Of a DNA stretch of 64,000 nt, positions 42,050 through 50,603 are shown one piece after another. Made by a program: the position numbers and the translations under genes. This DNA is from Pseudolabrys sp. (GTDB taxonomy: Bacteria; Pseudomonadota; Alphaproteobacteria; Rhizobiales; Xanthobacteraceae). The DNA is taken from contig JAFIGS010000017.1 in assembly GCA_017849615.1 (NCBI GenBank), positions 1-64,000 of the forward strand, in the 5' to 3' direction. The notes beneath the pieces were generated by a model. It saw only the letters and a list, made by a program, of their open reading frames with translations. It had not been told where the DNA came from and ran no database searches. Within the stretch, counting starts at the first letter, position 1; the number at the start of each line of letters is the position of its first letter.

Positions 42050-44055
42050 GCCCGATCCGTATCGGTCGGGATCAGCTCACGGGGCCACAGCAGGATGGTC
42101 GTTTCCGACATGCCGGACAGTTTGCCGTCATCGTCCAGACGATAGCTCTGGCTAGCGCGCTGGCCGAGGCGGCTCACATCGGCTTTCCATTCGCTTTTGT
42201 CACCCGACGCCAGCGCGATCTCCGATGCGCCGAATTGGTGAATGACGTCGAGCGTGTGCACCGTCGAAGCGCCGTGCTTCTGGATGAGGCGCGGCACAAA
42301 GCTAAGCGCCGTCTCCTCGCTCGGCGGGCGCGCGGCGCCTTCAAGGCTCTGCTGCGTGGTCGTGCCGTCCATCGCCACCGACTTGAACTGGTAGCCACTC
42401 GCGTCCGACCAAGCGACCTCGCCGCTTTCCGTGCCGGCGAAGGTCTCGACCTCGTAGGAGGCGTTGCGGATATTCAGGTCGGCGTCGAGCTTGAGACGAA
42501 TGTGCTTGCGCTCGGGATGGCGGCGCGGATTGGCGCCGGAATGCTTTTCCTCGACTAGCCAGCCGCCATCCGGCAGCACGGTGTGGCGATAGGACACGCG
42601 GCCGAACTCGGCGCCACAAATAGTTTCCCGCCAGGTGCCTTCCTCGACCACCTTGCCCTGCCCTTCGGCCGGCGCCAGTTTCGTCGAGGCCACCGGCGGC
42701 GCGCCGCTGACGAGCGCCTCACGCTGCTTGAGCAGATCGTCGAGCGTGGCGCGGTCGAGATAGTAGCCGGCGACAAAGGTCGCATCGACGCTGCGCACCG
42801 CCTTGATGTTGTCGAGCGGGTTGTCGCGCAGCAGCACCATGTTGGCCTTCTTGCCGATGGCGAGCGTGCCCCACTCGGCTTCCTCGCCCATATAGCGGGC
42901 GGCCTCGCTGGTCGTTGAGCGCAGCGCGTCGAAATTGCTCATGCCGGCGCTGGCGAAGTTCTCGATCTCCGACAGCAGCGTGTCGCCCTGGACGTTGTAC
43001 GGGTTGAGACCGTCGGTGCAGGTCAGTTGCGGCGCGCCTTCCTCATGGAAGATGCCGACGCAGCGGTGGAAATTCTCGACGCGAACGCGCGCCAGCGCGC
43101 GCCATTCCTCCGGACCGACCTTGCCGCGCACGCCCCAGCGGATGATGGTGGTCTCCCAATCGTTGATCGAGGACTGCGGCACATAGCGCAGGCTCGGATG
43201 CGCCAGCGAAATCTCTGCCGGCTGACTGGCGCGCTGGTGGAAGATGATGGTCGGCAAATTCCAGGCCTGATGCTTCGCGAGGAAGCCACCGAGCTTGCGG
43301 ATCTTGTCGAAGTCGAGCTTGGTGCCCGGATAGGGATCGAACCGGTCCCAGTAGGTCTGGTTGCTAAACTCGTCGAGCATGTGATCGCGTGCGATCAGAT
43401 GGGTCTGCTGGAAGCCGCTCATGCCGCGCGCCACCGCCTCTTCCCACGACAGCGCATTCGGGCAGTTGCCGGCCATGCGCACGCCGAGATCGGCGGCGGC
43501 CTTGCCCAGCGCCGCGAGGCAATCCGGCGTCAGCAGCGAGAACGGCATCAACTGGCGATAGCCGCTCTTGATGAAGCGTTCGGCCAGCGCCTTGGCGTCT
43601 TCCGGACGCGTCAGCGCAACGCCGTGCGGCATGTCGGTGCGGCCATGCGGGCCGATGCCGTCGATGCCGTGCGACACCACGATCATGTAAGGGCTCGGAA
43701 ACTCGCCGGCATTGGCCGCGCGCTGCATGCCAACCTGGAAGGTGTTGCCGCTGGTGCGGGCCGCCGTGATGCCGTGCGCCAGATAGAGCGGCGCTTCCGA
43801 CGGATCGCGGTAGTGCGTGTACATGTCGGAGAAGCCGGGCATCAGATACTTGCCCTTGCCGCTGACGATCTTGGCGCCCTGCGGCGCCGGCGTGTCCTGC
43901 GACGGGCCCATGCGGGTGATCCTGCCGTCCTCGATGACGACCGTCTGGTATTCCAGAACGCGCTTGCTGTCCATCGGGATGACGGTGACGTTCTCGACCG
44001 CCAGAACGCCCTTCAGACGCGAAGGAAATTTGTACGGCAGAAATTCGCTTTGCAC
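42046..44055 (-). CDS. amidohydrolase-fold protein with substituted metal ligands and an extra C-terminal domain
   Basis: A 669-residue protein starting at GTG 44055 (AGGGGAG upstream). Residues 15-440 follow the imidazolonepropionase/prolidase-like amidohydrolase layout (MPGFSDMYTHYRDP, AHGITAARTSGN, CTDGLNP). The HxH first His is Tyr79 (His81 kept), the later His is Asn197 (AGNCPN), and Asp348 is kept. Residues about 470-669 are a beta-rich domain I do not recognise. It lies between the reductase and the 2Fe-2S subunit of a Mo hydroxylase and is fully coupled to them. It may be a hydrolase with a rebuilt site or a binding or assembly protein. Confidence 0.7.
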   Translation of the reverse strand: MQSEFLPYKFPSRLKGVLAVENVTVIPMDSKRVLEYQTVVIEDGRITRMGPSQDTPAPQGAKIVSGKGKYLMPGFSDMYTHYRDPSEAPLYLAHGITAARTSGNTFQVGMQRAANAGEFPSPYMIVVSHGIDGIGPHGRTDMPHGVALTRPEDAKALAERFIKSGYRQLMPFSLLTPDCLAALGKAAADLGVRMAGNCPNALSWEEAVARGMSGFQQTHLIARDHMLDEFSNQTYWDRFDPYPGTKLDFDKIRKLGGFLAKHQAWNLPTIIFHQRASQPAEISLAHPSLRYVPQSSINDWETTIIRWGVRGKVGPEEWRALARVRVENFHRCVGIFHEEGAPQLTCTDGLNPYNVQGDTLLSEIENFASAGMSNFDALRSTTSEAARYMGEEAEWGTLAIGKKANMVLLRDNPLDNIKAVRSVDATFVAGYYLDRATLDDLLKQREALVSGAPPVASTKLAPAEGQGKVVEEGTWRETICGAEFGRVSYRHTVLPDGGWLVEEKHSGANPRRHPERKHIRLKLDADLNIRNASYEVETFAGTESGEVAWSDASGYQFKSVAMDGTTTQQSLEGAARPPSEETALSFVPRLIQKHGASTVHTLDVIHQFGASEIALASGDKSEWKADVSRLGQRASQSYRLDDDGKLSGMSETTILLWPRELIPTDTDRA

Positions 44056-44072
44056 CTTGGACTCCCCTTCAA

Positions 44073-45032
44073 TTAGATATCGAGCACCAGCTTTTCGGTT
44101 TTCGCGCCTGAGCAGCACACCATGATGGCTTTGTTCGACGCCTTCTCGCGCGCTGACAGCACATTGTCGCGGTGATCCGGAATGCCCTCGAGCACCCGCG
44201 TTTCGCAGGTGCCGCACACGCCCTCGGTGCACGCGTAGTTCACCCGCACGCCGTTCTCGAGCAGTGTCTTGAGGATCGATTTGTCAGGCGGAATGAGCAA
44301 TGTTTTGTTCGAACGCTTCAGGACCACGGTGAAGCCGCCGCGCGCCGCTTCCTGCGCAGGTGCGAAGTATTCGGTGTGGATCGTATCTTCGGCGCGGCCC
44401 TTGGCGGCCTGCTCGAAGGCCTGCAGCATGCCGACCGGCCCGCAGCAATAGATGTGGGCACCGGCGTCCGCCGCGCCGAGAATGGCGGCGAGATCGAGCT
44501 TGGTATTGCCGGGCTCGTGATCGAAGGTGATGTGGATGCGGCCCGGCCGGGCGCGCTCTAATTCCGCAAACACGTCGAGGAATGCCGCCGTTTTCCGCGT
44601 CCGCGCCGCGTAATGCAGCGACCAGGCGCGGCCGAGCGATTCCAGCCGCCGCATCATGCCGAGCAGCGGCGTGATGCCGATGCCGCCGCCGATGAAGATG
44701 CTGGCGGGCGCGGATTCGGCGAGTTCAAACGTGTTGCTCGGCGGACGAATCGTCAACATCTGCCCGACACGCACGGTGTCGTGCATGAACTTCGAGCCGC
44801 CGCGGCTGTTGGCGTCGCGGCCGACCGCGATGACGTAGCGGTGCCGTTCACCCTGCAGGTTGGTCAATGAATAGCTGCGTTCCATGTCCGGACCGACATG
44901 CACGTCGAGATGCGCGCCGGCCGTAAACGGGGGCAGCTCGCCCCCGTCCGGTGCCCGCAGATCGAACGAAAGAATCCCGTCCGCTTCATAGGTAATCGCG
45001 TGAACGCGCAGTTCGAACGTTGTCTCGGCCAT
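44073..45032 (-). CDS. oxygenase reductase, phthalate dioxygenase reductase/VanB family
   Basis: A 319-residue flavoprotein. The N-terminal flavin domain has MERSYSLTN, the NAD domain has FIGGGIGITPLLGMM, and the C-terminal plant-type 2Fe-2S ferredoxin has Cys268, Cys273, Cys276 and Cys306 or 307 (YACTEGVCGTCETR, VCCSG). It passes electrons from NAD(P)H to the Rieske oxygenase encoded 48 bp upstream. The ATG at 45032 is the first good start, though its ribosome site is weak. Confidence 0.93.
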   Translation of the reverse strand: MAETTFELRVHAITYEADGILSFDLRAPDGGELPPFTAGAHLDVHVGPDMERSYSLTNLQGERHRYVIAVGRDANSRGGSKFMHDTVRVGQMLTIRPPSNTFELAESAPASIFIGGGIGITPLLGMMRRLESLGRAWSLHYAARTRKTAAFLDVFAELERARPGRIHITFDHEPGNTKLDLAAILGAADAGAHIYCCGPVGMLQAFEQAAKGRAEDTIHTEYFAPAQEAARGGFTVVLKRSNKTLLIPPDKSILKTLLENGVRVNYACTEGVCGTCETRVLEGIPDHRDNVLSAREKASNKAIMVCCSGAKTEKLVLDI

Positions 45033-45048
45033 TAGCAAAAGCCCGGCG

Positions 45049-45075
45049 CCGGTCCGCCCTTGCCGGACGGACCGG
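45049..45075 (-). terminator. intercistronic hairpin between oxygenase and reductase genes
   Basis: CCGGTCCG (45049-45056) pairs with CGGACCGG (45068-45075). The stem fills most of the 48-bp gap between the Rieske and reductase genes and has no T-tract, so partial attenuation or mRNA-end protection that sets the oxygenase to reductase ratio is more likely than full termination. Confidence 0.4.
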
Positions 45076-45080
45076 ATCGC

Positions 45081-46412
45081 TTATTCGGCTGCATCGCGAC
45101 GGAAGGAGTTCGGACCGAAGCGTTCGGTCATCACCTTCTCGTAGACGTCGAGCCAGTCGGTGCCGCGCTCGACGACGATGTCGCCGCCGGCGGTGCCGTT
45201 GCACAGCTCAGGCTTATCCACCATCTCGGGCAGTTCGCCCTTGTCGCGGAACAGCTGCGCGGCATCGAGAAGGCGGCGGCGCGTCAGCATGACCATGCGG
45301 TCGCTGGAGCCGAGATGCTCCATGGTGCGATCGACGATCGGTTCCATGCTTTCCTGGATCGCCTGATCCTGCAGCGGAATGCCCCTGATGCCGGTGTAGC
45401 TGCCGCGCTTCATCCATTCGAGATCGCGGTGATAGTCGTTCGACAGGTTCGACTTTGCGCGCCAGCGGCCCTGCCAGTCGCTCGTGGTCGGCAGATAGTC
45501 GACCGGACGGGCGAGACCTTCGACGGGCCTGCCGTCCTTGTACTTGAGGCCATCCTTGCCGGCCGGCGTGCCGCGCAGACGGTCGATGTTAAAGATCATC
45601 GTGTTGTAGTCGTCGATCGGGACCCAGCCGTTGAGCGTGACGCCCTTGTCGAGCGAGGCGCCGCCCGGATAGTTCACCCAGAACGGGAAGATGAAGCAGG
45701 CGAAGCGGTGATGATCCTCACCCTCCCCGGCTTCCCGCGAGGCCGAATACATCGTGCCGAACGCGGTTTCGGTAACGTTGATCTGCGGCGCCTTGTTGAT
45801 GACGGTGTAGCGGCTCGGATTGCTTTCATCGAGCGCTTCGCCGTCGATGCCGCCCATGTGCAGGAAGCCGAGATGCGAGGTGTCGACGTCGCCTTCGAGC
45901 GCCTGCATCCAGTTGCAGTCGCGCTGCGTCAGGGCGACCGTGCTGTCCGGATAGTCGCCGATCAGCGCTTCAAGGTTGGGCATCGGCGGCGGCACATCGC
46001 GCTTGCCCATATAGACGAAGATCAGCCCGGCCTGCTCCTGCACCTTGTAGGCGTAGGATTTCACGCCGGCCGGATACTTGTTCTTATCCGGCAGGTTCGG
46101 CTGATCGAGGCAGTTGCCTTCGACGTCGAACTTCCAGCCGTGATAGCCGCAGCGAATGCCGCCCTCCTCGTTGCGACCGAAGAACAGCGAGGCGCAGCGA
46201 TGCGGGCAGCGGTGATCCATGATGCCGACGCGGCCGTTGCTGTCGCGGAAGGCGATCAGCTTTTCGCCGAACAGCATGAGGCGCGTCGGCGGCGCGTCGC
46301 GCTCCAGTTCGGACGACAGCAATGCGGGCGTCCAGAACTCCCTCATGAAGTCGCCCATCACCGTGCCTTTGCCGACACGACAGAGCATTTCGTTTTCTTC
46401 GTGCGTGATCAT
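45081..46412 (-). CDS. Rieske non-heme iron oxygenase (phthalate 4,5-dioxygenase family)
   Basis: A 443-residue oxygenase. The Rieske cluster is CPHRCASL and RCGYHGWKF (Cys69, His71, Cys88, His91). The mononuclear iron site lies in EGDVDTSHLGFLH (Asp177 bridge, His180, His185). The length and this motif place it with single-component-type alpha oxygenases (phthalate dioxygenase, vanillate demethylase, aryl O- or N-demethylases). It acts with the reductase next door. It is the first gene of the operon running to 37069, behind a control region with two GTATACC sites. Confidence 0.93.
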   Translation of the reverse strand: MITHEENEMLCRVGKGTVMGDFMREFWTPALLSSELERDAPPTRLMLFGEKLIAFRDSNGRVGIMDHRCPHRCASLFFGRNEEGGIRCGYHGWKFDVEGNCLDQPNLPDKNKYPAGVKSYAYKVQEQAGLIFVYMGKRDVPPPMPNLEALIGDYPDSTVALTQRDCNWMQALEGDVDTSHLGFLHMGGIDGEALDESNPSRYTVINKAPQINVTETAFGTMYSASREAGEGEDHHRFACFIFPFWVNYPGGASLDKGVTLNGWVPIDDYNTMIFNIDRLRGTPAGKDGLKYKDGRPVEGLARPVDYLPTTSDWQGRWRAKSNLSNDYHRDLEWMKRGSYTGIRGIPLQDQAIQESMEPIVDRTMEHLGSSDRMVMLTRRRLLDAAQLFRDKGELPEMVDKPELCNGTAGGDIVVERGTDWLDVYEKVMTERFGPNSFRRDAAE

Positions 46413-46791
46413 TCCAAGCTCTCCCTTGCTCGAGACGTCCGTTTCAACCCACCGGATCGGTGGTAGGCTGTGTCGCCATTCGCCAGAGACCGGCGTCGGG
46501 GCCGTCAGGTGCGCTGCCGCGCCAATCAGAAGCAGTCTGCAATCCTTGGGCCACTTAAGTATTCCACTGGAATTCTACTTGTATACCGACATACTATCGC
46601 CTTGGTGTTGTTTCTGGTCAAGCTAAAGAGTGCGCCTGTGCCCCTCTGCTAGCCAAGCGCATTTTTTGGGCAATATCGGATAATATTGCGATAGAATTGC
46701 TTTGAGCAACGACAAATCCGGTACGTTGCGGGTATACCGAGCCGCGTTTTTGTGCATAGAAAGAGCCGCGCCCACCCTTTAGGAGAAGTCG
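46413..46791. promoter_or_regulatory. divergent control region between the Rieske operon and gntR
   Basis: No gene is seen. The central part is AT-rich (46560-46720). TGTATACC is at 46580-46587 and the perfect palindrome GGTATACC at 46731-46738. Two palindromic sites flanking an AT-rich promoter between a GntR gene and its probable target fit FCD-type regulation. The distance from the palindrome at 46731 to the GntR ATG is 53 bp. Confidence 0.5.
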
Positions 46792-47514
46792 ATGTCTAAC
46801 GGGGCTTTGAACATGCCGCTCGCCGATGAGACGCCCATCGACGGCGCAGGCCGCAGCCTGAGCGAAACCGCCTACGAAAAGGTGCTCGACATGCTGCTGT
46901 CGGGCCAACTGGTCGCCGGCTCGGTGCTACAGGAACGGCGCCTGGCCGAAGCCCTCAACATTTCGCGCACGCCGCTGCGCGAGGCGCTCAGCCATCTCGA
47001 AGCCGAAGGCTTGGTGACACGTGACGTGGGCCGCCTGATGACGGTGCGCCGTATCAGCGTACAGGGCTACATCGAGATCCTGCAGGTGCGGAAACTGCTC
47101 GAAGCCGAGGCAGCCGGTCTCGCCGCCGGCCGAATCGACAAGAACACCGCCGAGCGCATCCGCAGCGAAATCTGGAAGCTGATGGAGATCGAGGAGCCAA
47201 CCCCGACCCAGCACTGGGCCGTGGACGATCTTATCCACAGCACGATCGCCAATGCGTCGGAGAATGTGCTGTTGGCGGAGATGATCCGCGATCTGCGCCG
47301 CCGCACCCACATCTTCAATACACGGCGCATTCCCAGCCGCCTCAAGCCCGGCAGCCTCGAGCATCTCGCGCTGATCGACGCCGTGGTGATCGGCGACGCC
47401 GCCAAGGCGCGCGAGTTGATGGCGGATCATATCAACAACGTGCGCCTGGCGATCGTCGATCAGCTGATGAACCGCGGCTCGCCCAGCCCGGCGCCGAAGA
47501 ACGGCGAAAGATAA
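46792..47514 (+). CDS. GntR family transcriptional regulator (FadR/FCD subfamily)
   Basis: A 240-residue regulator with helix-turn-helix RRLAEALNISRTPLREALSHLEAEGL and an FCD domain with AVDDLIHSTIANA, SLEHLALIDAV and MADHINNVRLAI supplying Asp and His ligands. AGGAGAAG lies a few bases before the ATG. It faces the Rieske operon and converges with the NIPSNAP gene across a 12-bp hairpin. Probable targets are the operons starting at 46412, 48151 and 48360. Confidence 0.9.
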   Translation: MSNGALNMPLADETPIDGAGRSLSETAYEKVLDMLLSGQLVAGSVLQERRLAEALNISRTPLREALSHLEAEGLVTRDVGRLMTVRRISVQGYIEILQVRKLLEAEAAGLAAGRIDKNTAERIRSEIWKLMEIEEPTPTQHWAVDDLIHSTIANASENVLLAEMIRDLRRRTHIFNTRRIPSRLKPGSLEHLALIDAVVIGDAAKARELMADHINNVRLAIVDQLMNRGSPSPAPKNGER

Positions 47515-47529
47515 GCTCTTTCGCCGTTC
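47499..47529. terminator. 12-bp stem terminator between gntR and the NIPSNAP gene
   Basis: GAACGGCGAAAG and CTTTCGCCGTTC pair perfectly around a seven-base loop containing the GntR stop codon. The two genes converge with a 22-bp gap, so this serves both strands. CTTT on one side gives a short pyrimidine run. It is the most convincing terminator in the window. Confidence 0.6.
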
Positions 47530-47536
47530 CGCCGGT

Positions 47537-48151
47537 TCACGCCAGCGGCGAGAACTTGGTCGCGATAAAAAGTTCCGACTGCAGCGATGTCAGGTATTCG
47601 CCGCCCGCCGGCGGCCAGATCTTTTCCGCGCTCGCGGTTGTGCGCGCCTTGGCGCGATCGTCCAGCGACTTGTACGGCCAGATGTGCAACAGCCGAGTCG
47701 CGCCCGGCTCGATCGAGCTCATCACCATCAGCAGCGGCGACAGCTTGGTGCGCGCCGGCACCGCCTTGCTCCAGCCGTCGATCGTCGCCGGCATGCCGCC
47801 CGCGCCGACGCCGTAGGTGCGCATTTCGTAGAACGGACCGTGCGCGCCGGGCCGAATGTCGCCCTGCATGAACGGCAGCGCGCGATAGGCGCATCGGTCA
47901 TAGGCGCCAAGATATTCGTTGATACCGAAGGGGTTGCTGCTGCCGCTGATCGCGCCGCGATCTTCCGCCAGCGTCTTTTCGTCGGCATAGGCGCTCAGGA
48001 TCGCGATGCGGTTGAGAACACCGAACTCGCACATGAAGCAGCCCAGCAGTTTTCCGGTTTTCACCGAGGCCGGCACGGCTTCGGGAAGCTTGGGCAGTAC
48101 GGCGCCAAGCGTGTTGGGGCGAAGTCCAAGAATGGTCAGGTCGTAAATCAT
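47537..48151 (-). CDS. NIPSNAP family protein
   Basis: A 204-residue dimeric alpha/beta-barrel-type protein with the NIPSNAP pattern FYEMRTYGVGAGGMPATIDGW in part and LLHIWPYKSLDDRAKAR. The N-terminal half (MIYDLTILGLRP) is a second, more diverged repeat, so the chain holds two barrel repeats. NIPSNAP proteins in catabolic clusters are of unclear function, possibly isomerase or monooxygenase-like. The ATG at 48151 is chosen because homology begins there. It is divergent from the SDR operon across a TGTATACC site. Confidence 0.85.
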   Translation of the reverse strand: MIYDLTILGLRPNTLGAVLPKLPEAVPASVKTGKLLGCFMCEFGVLNRIAILSAYADEKTLAEDRGAISGSSNPFGINEYLGAYDRCAYRALPFMQGDIRPGAHGPFYEMRTYGVGAGGMPATIDGWSKAVPARTKLSPLLMVMSSIEPGATRLLHIWPYKSLDDRAKARTTASAEKIWPPAGGEYLTSLQSELFIATKFSPLA

Positions 48152-48278
48152 TGCACGCTGCCGATTGTTGAGAGGTCCGGTTCTTGCTTCACGCGGGGAT
48201 GCGCGAAGCCGCGGCGCCGGGCGATGGCTTGCTCGGGGAATGCCCTTGACAAGTGACGCCCGTATCCGCTGTGCTGTC

Positions 48279-48286
48279 TGTATACC
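48279..48286 (+). promoter_or_regulatory. TGTATACC site in the NIPSNAP/SDR divergent promoter
   Basis: TGTATACC lies midway in the 208-bp gap between divergent starts, with TTGACA at 48246. It is the same word as at 46580 and on the minus strand at 38119. It is suggested to be a GntR half-site cluster; unproven. Confidence 0.35.
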
Positions 48287-48359
48287 ACGGGTCCACCACC
48301 ACCGAAAGCGTGATTTGGAATGCCCCTCCGCCGCCAGCTTACCGAAATGAGCTCCTAAG

Positions 48360-49145
48360 ATGGATTTGGGTCTCAGCGGTCGACGAGCTTTGGTATTGGC
48401 CTCGAGCCAAGGCCTGGGCGCCGCGATTGCGCTGCGGCTCGCCAGCGAAGGCGCGCAGGTTGTCATCACCGGACGCTCCGAAGAACGGCTGACCACAACC
48501 GCCAGCACCATCGCCGCCGCAACCGGCACCGCGCCGGCGATGATCGTCGCCGATCTCGGCGCGCCCGGTGCCGCCGCCCGCATCGTTGACGCCGCCCTGT
48601 CCACGGGCCCAATCGATGTTCTGGTCAATAATACGGGCGGCCCTCCCCCAGGACCTGCTGCGACGGTGACCGAAGACGTCTGGCTTCGCGAATTCAATCA
48701 GATGGTGGCGCCGGTCTTCGAGATCACGCGCCGGGTGCTCCCCGGCATGCGCGAGCGCAAGTGGGGCCGCGTGCTGACCGTGACCTCGACCGGCGTCGTG
48801 CAGCCGATCCCGAATTTGCCGATCTCCAACGCGCTGCGCGCGTCGGTCGTCGGCTGGTCCAAGTCTCTGTCATCCGAAGTCGCCGCCGAAGGCATCACGG
48901 TGAACATCGTGGCGCCCGGCCGCATCGCCACGAGCCGCGTCGAGCAGATCGATGCGGCCAACGCCGCCAAGTCTGGCAAGAGCATCGATACGGTGCGCGC
49001 CGAGTCGGCCGCCACCATTCCGACGGGACGCTACGGCAAGGCCCATGAATTCGCGGCCGTCGTTGCGTTTCTGGCGAGTGTGCCGGCCAGTTATGTGACG
49101 GGAACGATCATGCGTGTAGACGGAGGACTCATCCGCTCGATCTAA
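48360..49145 (+). CDS. SDR family oxidoreductase lacking the usual Tyr/Lys pair
   Basis: A 261-residue short-chain dehydrogenase-like protein. The N-terminal loop is ASSQGLGAAIA rather than TGxxxGIG, and the NNTGG motif and C-terminal GTIMRVDGG are present. At the YxxxK position it has SNALR (Ser156, Arg160), 13 residues after Ser143, so catalytic Tyr and Lys are replaced. SDRs of this SNxxR type are common in catabolic clusters and are of uncertain activity. It opens the forward operon 42 bp before a cyclic amidohydrolase gene. Confidence 0.87.
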   Translation: MDLGLSGRRALVLASSQGLGAAIALRLASEGAQVVITGRSEERLTTTASTIAAATGTAPAMIVADLGAPGAAARIVDAALSTGPIDVLVNNTGGPPPGPAATVTEDVWLREFNQMVAPVFEITRRVLPGMRERKWGRVLTVTSTGVVQPIPNLPISNALRASVVGWSKSLSSEVAAEGITVNIVAPGRIATSRVEQIDAANAAKSGKSIDTVRAESAATIPTGRYGKAHEFAAVVAFLASVPASYVTGTIMRVDGGLIRSI

Positions 49146-49187
49146 AGCGTACACTGATCCGACCCGTTATTCTCTGGAGGCTTCGCT

Positions 49188-50552
49188 GTGCCCACGTTCG
49201 ACCTTCTTATTCGCGGCAATATCGTCACGCCCACCGGCATCCTTGCGGATGGCTGGGTCGCGGTCTCCGGCGAACGCATCGCCGCCGTCGGCAGCGGCAG
49301 CGAACCTGCGGCAACGCGTCGGCACGATGCCGGCGCGGCCTATGTGCTGCCGGGCCTGATCGACGGTCAAACGCACGCCGGCAGCCAGTTCGGCTTTCCG
49401 GGCCTTGAGCCGACGACACGATCGGCGGTCGCCGGCGGCATCACGACGATCGTCGACATGCCTTATGACGAGCCGCGGCCGGTCGATTGCGCCGAGGTGC
49501 TGGACGAGAAGATCGCCGCTATCGCCAAGCACTCTTATTGCGACGTCGCGCTTTACGCGACGGTGTCAAGCGTGCCGAAGGTGAATGAGATTCACAAACT
49601 GGTGGACGGCGGCGCCGTCGCGTTCAAGATATCGTCGTTCGAGAATCACCCGGTGCGCTTCCCGCGCATCACCAACGAACACACTCTGACGCTGCTCGAG
49701 ACATTGGCCGACACCGACCTGCCCGTCGGCCTGCACAACGAGGATCAGGATATCGTCAAAGCGGTCAGTGCGCGCTTCCTGGCCGAAGGCCGCACCGCGC
49801 CTAAGGATCACGATCCGAGCCGCCCCGAAGTCGCCGAGCTGGTCGCGACCGCCAATTTCCTTGAGCTCGGCGCCGCCACCGGCGCGCATGTGCACATCGT
49901 GCACATTTCGACGCCGCGCGGCTTTGAACTCGTGCGCCGCTATCGTGACGAAGGCGTGCGCGCCACCGCCGAGATGTGCGTCCACTATCTGCATTTCGAC
50001 GCCGCCGAGGATATCGAACGTCTGGGCGCGCTGATGAAGGTTAATCCGCCGATCCGCAGCAATGCGCGCGACGCGTTGTGGGACGAACTATTCGCCGGCA
50101 ATGTCGACTTCGTGTCGTCCGATCACAGCGCCTGGCCGTTGGCGCGCAAGCAGGCCGACTCGATCTTCAAGGTCGCCGCAGGTATTCCCGGGCTCGAAAC
50201 GTTGGCCCCGGTTTTCTATTCGGACCTTGCCGAGCGCGTCGAGGACCCGGCGCTGATGACGGCGCTCTATCTCGCCGAGAAACCGGCGCGTTTCTTCGGG
50301 TTGTGGCCGCGCAAGGGCGCGCTGGTACCCGGTGCCGACGCCGACATCACGATCCTTGACCCAACGTCCTACACCTACTCTGCTTCCGCGACCAACAACG
50401 GCCTCAACTGGAGCCCGTTCGACAGCGAACGTCTGGCCGCGCGGCCGGCTGCGACTTTTGTTCGCGGCGCACTCGCCTGGGATGGAACAAGTATCGTCGG
50501 CAAGGCCGGACACGGCCGCTATGTCAGGCGCGCGGCTCAATCATTGGCATGA
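49188..50552 (+). CDS. cyclic amidohydrolase, dihydropyrimidinase/allantoinase family
   Basis: A 454-residue amidohydrolase starting at GTG 49188, with GGAGG seven bases upstream. Ligands are largely present: Lys147 for carbamylation (VAFKISSF), His183 (LHNED), His239 (HIVHIS) and Asp312 (SSDHSAW). The first His of HxH is Gln61 (DGQTHAGS). It probably hydrolyses a cyclic amide or ureide such as a hydantoin, dihydropyrimidine or allantoin, perhaps with an altered alpha-metal site. It is encoded between an SDR and an ABC importer. Confidence 0.85.
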   Translation: MPTFDLLIRGNIVTPTGILADGWVAVSGERIAAVGSGSEPAATRRHDAGAAYVLPGLIDGQTHAGSQFGFPGLEPTTRSAVAGGITTIVDMPYDEPRPVDCAEVLDEKIAAIAKHSYCDVALYATVSSVPKVNEIHKLVDGGAVAFKISSFENHPVRFPRITNEHTLTLLETLADTDLPVGLHNEDQDIVKAVSARFLAEGRTAPKDHDPSRPEVAELVATANFLELGAATGAHVHIVHISTPRGFELVRRYRDEGVRATAEMCVHYLHFDAAEDIERLGALMKVNPPIRSNARDALWDELFAGNVDFVSSDHSAWPLARKQADSIFKVAAGIPGLETLAPVFYSDLAERVEDPALMTALYLAEKPARFFGLWPRKGALVPGADADITILDPTSYTYSASATNNGLNWSPFDSERLAARPAATFVRGALAWDGTSIVGKAGHGRYVRRAAQSLA

Positions 50553-50603
50553 ACTTTTCGTTGCTTTCCTGAACCTAGACCACGAACACCGAAGAGGTTT
50601 CGC

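Noticed and set aside
43027-44076. 349-codon plus-strand frame
   Set aside because: Antisense to the amidohydrolase-fold gene, with no domain or ribosome site.
45060-46466. 468-codon plus-strand frame
   Set aside because: Antisense to the Rieske oxygenase gene, which has complete cofactor motifs.
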